From IMG/VR virus record IMGVR_UViG_3300049448_000781, positions 1 through 50,082 of that record: 50,082 bases of DNA. One strand, given 5' to 3'. This document shows, in pieces, positions 46,866 to 50,082 of this stretch (its first letter is position 1; every line of letters begins with the position of its first letter). This stretch comes from a virus. The translations under genes and the position numbers were made by a program. Under the pieces are notes generated by a model that did no database searches, had not been told where the DNA came from, and saw only the letters and a list, made by a program, of their open reading frames with translations.

Positions 46866-47242
46866 GCCACCACCTCAAGTATCGGCGCCTTGGCCTTGAC
46901 GCGCTTGCTGGGTTTCGGCCGCGTGTCACCCTCACCGCGCAACAGGTCAGGCGCCCAGCCCGGCAGGCCATAGGCCAGCATCATCCGCCAATTGCCCTTG
47001 CCGTTCTGGCACAGCCGCTTGGCCGCCTTGACGATCAGCCGCTTCTCCAACAGCGGGATCGCACGCGGCGAAAAGCTGTCGCGCGGATAGCCGCAGATCA
47101 CGGCGATTTCTGTGGTGGTCAGCGGATGCCCGACATGCCGCAGCGTGGCGATGAACTTGGCTTCCAGATCGACGGTATTGACGTGCGCCGCCGCTGAATG
47201 CGACGTGCCTGGATCGGTGCTGCGCGCCCGGCCTGCCATCAT
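46862..47242 (-). CDS. Winged-helix-like hypothetical protein
   Basis: A 126-residue protein. After RARSTDPGTSHSAAAHVNTV comes a DNA-binding-like part: DLEAKFIATLRHVGHPLTTT, EIAVICGYPRDSFSPRAIPL, LEKRLIVKAAKRLC. The 'T-D-P-x-T-S-H-x-A-A' opening followed by a winged helix is frequent in small phage and prophage proteins. Starts at one of two adjacent ATGs overlapping the VRR-NUC stop. Confidence 0.7.
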   Translation of the reverse strand: MMAGRARSTDPGTSHSAAAHVNTVDLEAKFIATLRHVGHPLTTTEIAVICGYPRDSFSPRAIPLLEKRLIVKAAKRLCQNGKGNWRMMLAYGLPGWAPDLLRGEGDTRPKPSKRVKAKAPILEVVA

Positions 47243-47667
47243 ACCACCTCCATCGGAAACACCGTGCGACGCGAGCGTGGCACAGCCCACACGTCCAGAT
47301 TGGCCAGACATGACCGCGCGTCGATGCACACCGCGATATCGGCACCGGCCAGCCGCGCGGATGCCATCACCGCGCCCTGCGCATCGGACAAGATGCCGTT
47401 CGGCCGTTTGATTTCCTGAAAATACGCCTTGGCCCGATACAGGAACATCAGGTCGGGAATGCCCGCGATAATGCCGAGCGTGGTCCGTGCGCCGGGCGCA
47501 ATCGCCGCACTGTTGGAAATGTCATAGGCCCACCACATCACACCCTGCTTGGATAGCCGTCCCGGCAGGCCGATTTCCAGTCGCAGGCAGTCGGCGATCT
47601 GCCGATGCAGATCGAGTTCTTTCGGCTCCGGTATGGTCAGCTTGAACTGCTGTATCCGTGCCATCAT
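47239..47667 (-). CDS. VRR-NUC domain nuclease
   Basis: A 142-residue protein of the usual size for a stand-alone VRR-NUC. Catalytic features are GIIAGIPDLMFL (Asp72), FQEIKRPNG (Glu85, Lys87) and LSDAQGAVMASARLAGADIA (the Q-x-x helix). These virus-type PD-(D/E)xK enzymes act on branched or replicating DNA and are usually encoded beside helicases and annealing proteins, as here. ATG at 47667 overlaps the upstream regulator's stop. Confidence 0.85.
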   Translation of the reverse strand: MMARIQQFKLTIPEPKELDLHRQIADCLRLEIGLPGRLSKQGVMWWAYDISNSAAIAPGARTTLGIIAGIPDLMFLYRAKAYFQEIKRPNGILSDAQGAVMASARLAGADIAVCIDARSCLANLDVWAVPRSRRTVFPMEVV

Positions 47668-47861
47668 GCTGCCGCCTTGTGTTTCTCGGCAAACTGAGTC
47701 GCTGCCCAATCCATGATCTGGGAACGCGACCGTTGCTCCCGCTCGCAAATCACGTCGATCTGCCGCAACACCTCGCGGTCAATCGTCATGGTGATCTGCA
47801 CGCGCTGCCGCTCATGGGAGGAGCGTGGTAGCCCTCGGTTGGGTTTTTTGCTGTGTCGCAT
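47664..47861 (-). CDS. Ribbon-helix-helix (CopG-like) DNA-binding protein
   Basis: A 65-residue protein. RVQITMTIDREVLRQIDVIC (residues 20-39) gives the beta-strand and first helix, and REQRSRSQIMDWAATQFAEK the turn and second helix: a CopG/Arc fold. It is the first gene of the minus-strand replication block and faces a divergent gene 44 bases away, so it probably controls both directions. TTGACA on the minus strand near 47894 could be its -35 box, with a poor -10. Confidence 0.75.
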   Translation of the reverse strand: MRHSKKPNRGLPRSSHERQRVQITMTIDREVLRQIDVICEREQRSRSQIMDWAATQFAEKHKAAA

Positions 47862-47905
47862 TTATCCACCTTGCATTTGGTATGTGTCCGTGTCAAGACG
47901 CCGCC

Positions 47906-48457
47906 ATGAGCATGACCCAACCCCCTTCCGCCTATGTGCTGGAAAAGTCTGTGTCGCTGTATCAGCAGATTCAGGCCAAGCTTGCCGACGACCCCTCCAT
48001 GGACCCCGACGAACTGGCGGCCAAGCTGCCAGCGCTGCCCGAGGATCAGTCCAAATGGCCGCATCCTTCGGTGCTGCTCCGTCAGGCAATTGACGCGGAA
48101 ATCTGGTGCGAGCGGCGCGAAACCGAGGCGGCCAACCTCGCCAAGCGCTACACCGCGCGCAAGAACCGTTATGCCGAGCGCAGCGATCACCTCCGCGCCA
48201 CCATCGTGCAGTTGCTTGACGTGTTGAGCATCACCGCAGCGGAGTCCGAACTGGGTAGCGTCAGCATGGTGAAGGCGCCGCCCAAGGTGATCGCCGACGT
48301 GGACTGGCTGCCCGAGCAATACATCCGCACCACCATCACAAGGGAACCCGATAAAATCGCGTTGGCCAAGGATTTGAAGGCATTGAAGCCGGGCGAAACC
48401 ATTCCCGGCGCAGAGCTATCAAATCCAGGGTTGGTCGCGCGCATCACGCCGTTCTAA
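47906..48457 (+). CDS. Siphovirus Gp157-like protein
   Basis: A 183-residue protein. It has the Gp157 pattern: a helical N-terminal half with YVLEKSVSLYQQIQAKLADD and RRETEAANLAKRYTARKNRY, then RSDHLRATIVQLLDVLSITA, VSMVKAPPKVIADVDWLPEQ and EPDKIALAKDLKALKPGETI. Gp157 proteins are encoded with phage annealing proteins and were linked to phage resistance in Streptococcus; their biochemical role is unsettled. ATG at 47906 is preferred. A TTGCAT box at 47873 is spaced 17 bases from a weak CAAGAC -10. Confidence 0.8.
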   Translation: MSMTQPPSAYVLEKSVSLYQQIQAKLADDPSMDPDELAAKLPALPEDQSKWPHPSVLLRQAIDAEIWCERRETEAANLAKRYTARKNRYAERSDHLRATIVQLLDVLSITAAESELGSVSMVKAPPKVIADVDWLPEQYIRTTITREPDKIALAKDLKALKPGETIPGAELSNPGLVARITPF

Positions 48458-48479
48458 TTCGCCCACAGAGGAAGCTGCC

Positions 48480-49520
48480 ATGAATGACATTGTGCCCACC
48501 GGCAACACCCACCCCATGCTGGCGCTGATCCAGCGCGCGGCGGCCGATCCGAATTTCGATACCACGAAGTTTCAGGCGTTGCTGGACGCCTATAGCGCCG
48601 AGCGCAAGGTGCTGGCGCACCGCGCGTTCAACGAGGCGATGACGGACGCCGCGACCGAGATGCAGCAAGTGCCGAAGGACGCCAAGAACGATTATTTGCA
48701 CAGCCGCTACGCCACCCTGCCCGGCATGCTGTCGGTGATCAAACCGGTCACCGCCCAGCATGGTCTGGCGTTCCGCTTCGGCACCCTGCCGCACCCCGAC
48801 CCGGGCTGGATGACGGTCACGCTCATCCTGAGTTTGGGCGACCATGAGGAAATCACCGCGCTGCCCGGCCCGATCCTGTCGGGCGAAGGCATCCGGGGCG
48901 GCAAAACCCAGATGAACGCTTTGCAGGCGGTCGGCGGCACGGTCACCTACCTGTCGCGGTATTTGCTGGGCATGGTTTTCAGCCTGATCCAGCACATGCC
49001 CGACATTGCCGCCGATGACGATGGCGGCGATCCGACGCGCGGGCCGCGCCAGTCGCAGCCTGCGTCCCACCCGCCCGCGCAACATGCCCCGCCGCGCCCG
49101 CCACAGGGCGCCACAGCGCCTGCCGCCAACGGCCAGCCCAGTGACCCCACCGCGTGGCTGAAGCGGCTGGACACCCTGTTGGGCGGCTGCAAGGTGCTGG
49201 ACGACATTGCCGCCGTGATGGGGCGCGACGCGATCAAGACGTGGCGCGACGGCGCCAGCCCGGCGGTGCGCGCCGACATCGACGCCCTGGTCGTCACCCA
49301 CACCGCCCGCGTGGCGCCACAAGAGTCCACGCCAGCCGAATCGACTGCCATGACGGCGTTGCTGAACGAAATCAGCCGCGCCGACCAAACCATGCTGGAC
49401 GCCCTGCCCACCAACCCGGTGTTCAATCAGGCGGTGCTGGGGCTGTCGTTCCCCGAACAGGACCGCATCGACGCGGCGATCAAGCTGCGCGCCGCCGACC
49501 TGGGGGTGGTGGCGTCATGA
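48480..49520 (+). CDS. ERF-family single-strand annealing protein
   Basis: A 346-residue recombinase. Residues 55-175 are the ERF domain: FNEAMTDAATEMQQVPKDAK, YATLPGMLSVIKPVTAQHGL, then TLILSLGDHEEITALPGPIL and GGTVTYLSRYLLGMVFSL, where 'Y-A-x-L ... G-G-T-x-T-Y-x-x-R-Y' is diagnostic. A Pro/Gln-rich linker leads to a helical C-terminal domain. ERF proteins pair complementary single strands in phage recombination. It follows Gp157 with AGAGGAAG as ribosome site. Confidence 0.88.
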   Translation: MNDIVPTGNTHPMLALIQRAAADPNFDTTKFQALLDAYSAERKVLAHRAFNEAMTDAATEMQQVPKDAKNDYLHSRYATLPGMLSVIKPVTAQHGLAFRFGTLPHPDPGWMTVTLILSLGDHEEITALPGPILSGEGIRGGKTQMNALQAVGGTVTYLSRYLLGMVFSLIQHMPDIAADDDGGDPTRGPRQSQPASHPPAQHAPPRPPQGATAPAANGQPSDPTAWLKRLDTLLGGCKVLDDIAAVMGRDAIKTWRDGASPAVRADIDALVVTHTARVAPQESTPAESTAMTALLNEISRADQTMLDALPTNPVFNQAVLGLSFPEQDRIDAAIKLRAADLGVVAS

Positions 49521-49753
49521 GCGACCAAGCTGCTCGCCCCATGACGCCCGACAGTCTCGGGACCGAACTTGCGCAAGTGGTCATCGAGATGATCAAGGAC
49601 GGGCCGACTTATGCCCCGGACGGCTCTCATGTGGGGCTCTTCGGCATCTACTCGGTGGACGAACTGCTCGATATCGCCATTGAATTGGAAACCAAGGCAA
49701 AGCAGTCAGGCGATGCCGTGGCCGCGTTCGACCACCTGATGGGGGCAGCATGA
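49517..49753 (+). CDS. Small hypothetical protein
   Basis: A 78-residue protein, MSDQAARPMTPDSLGTELAQ then VVIEMIKDGPTYAPDGSHVG and SVDELLDIAIELETKAKQSG. Acidic, mainly helical. Coupled by ATGA to the ERF gene and to the next gene. No family recognised. Confidence 0.68.
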   Translation: MSDQAARPMTPDSLGTELAQVVIEMIKDGPTYAPDGSHVGLFGIYSVDELLDIAIELETKAKQSGDAVAAFDHLMGAA

Positions 49754-50082
49754 CCGAAGGCCCGCCCGACCTCAGCCCCGTGCGCGTCGCTGGCACCGCG
49801 CACGGCCCCACCCCTACCAACGTCGCGCCGCTGCGCCTGCCCGGCCACCTGACGCCCGAGGCGCACGCGGTGGCTGTCGAACGGCTGTGCGAGGCGATGA
49901 TCCTGTGCGCCACCATCAGCCGCCCCGCCGCCGACGCTTTCCTGATGATGCTGAAGGTGGCCAGCGTCGCGGCCCCGTTCGGCGAGCATGGTGCCCAGGT
50001 CAGTAAAATCATCACCAGCCTAACCAAGCGCTTGGACGCGCATCTTGCTACACTGCCCAATCAGCCACCCCCGGCTGCATAG
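49750..50082 (+). CDS. Hypothetical helical protein at the right edge
   Basis: A 110-residue protein whose TAG is the last codon of the window. The first 40 residues are Pro-rich; the rest is helical: EAHAVAVERLCEAMILCATI, SRPAADAFLMMLKVASVAAP and QVSKIITSLTKRLDAHLATL. ATGA-coupled to the gene before. No family recognised. Confidence 0.68.
   Translation: MTEGPPDLSPVRVAGTAHGPTPTNVAPLRLPGHLTPEAHAVAVERLCEAMILCATISRPAADAFLMMLKVASVAAPFGEHGAQVSKIITSLTKRLDAHLATLPNQPPPAA

Overview
The window is most of the genome of a tailed, double-stranded DNA bacteriophage (or prophage). It carries a terminase, portal, capsid and maturation module, a very large tail-fibre gene, a recombination and replication module, and dozens of small overlapping genes. 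Base composition is uniformly GC-rich. Several proteins (DUF3489-like C-terminus, GIGHNSG capsid N-terminus, DUF6011, Gp157/ERF pair) are of types common in phages of Alphaproteobacteria, so such a host is the best guess; this is an inference. No integrase, lysis gene, tape measure or baseplate gene is visible, and the tail-fibre frame is still open at base 1, so part of the genome lies outside.

Layout. (1) 1-18444, minus strand: the virion module, read right to left. From the right it holds a DUF2213 protease fused to two zinc-metalloprotease-like domains, an acidic small protein, a probable scaffold, a hypothetical protein, a cement protein, the DUF2184 major capsid protein, a small hairpin protein resembling Acb2/Tad1, several small proteins including a membrane protein, DUF4054, and a fibre of at least 3190 residues. 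(2) 18598-21100, plus: an amidoligase, an XRE-type regulator, a gamma-glutamylcyclotransferase-like enzyme and two small proteins. (3) 21102-27227, minus: ParB-methyltransferase fusion, terminase small subunit, a hypothetical protein, an Acb2-like cyclic-nucleotide sponge, terminase large subunit, DUF1073 portal and a Mu-F-type head protein, nearly all with 1-4 base overlaps. (4) 27340-35731, plus: accessory and early genes, many with zinc ribbons, a DUF932 protein, a tRNA-Gly, a HAD-like phosphatase and a gene interrupted by UGA. (5) 35772-47861, minus: coiled-coil and RNA polymerase alpha-CTD-like proteins, a DEAH helicase, a DUF3987 primase/helicase-like protein, a nuclease, a Dam-type methyltransferase, VRR-NUC and a ribbon-helix-helix protein. 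(6) 47906-50082, plus: Gp157, ERF annealing protein and two small genes.

Regulation is the most striking non-coding signal. At least four plus-strand promoters share a -35 box, a 17-base spacer holding the dyad TAYCCA-N3-TGGRTA, a -10 box TACAWR, and a transcript 5' end containing GCACACAAYGAACC. The helicase promoter on the minus strand has a diverged version of the same layout. Another copy of the dyad overlaps the start codon of the XRE-type gene at 19685, which suggests that this protein is the repressor and controls itself.

Other points of note are the three-domain protease polyprotein, the two Acb2/Tad1-type genes in virion operons, the amidoligase-cyclotransferase pair, a 3 x 29 bp iteron-like array near the primase gene, a direct-repeat/hairpin/direct-repeat element before the helicase, and a 170-base gene-free stretch with crossing inverted repeats.
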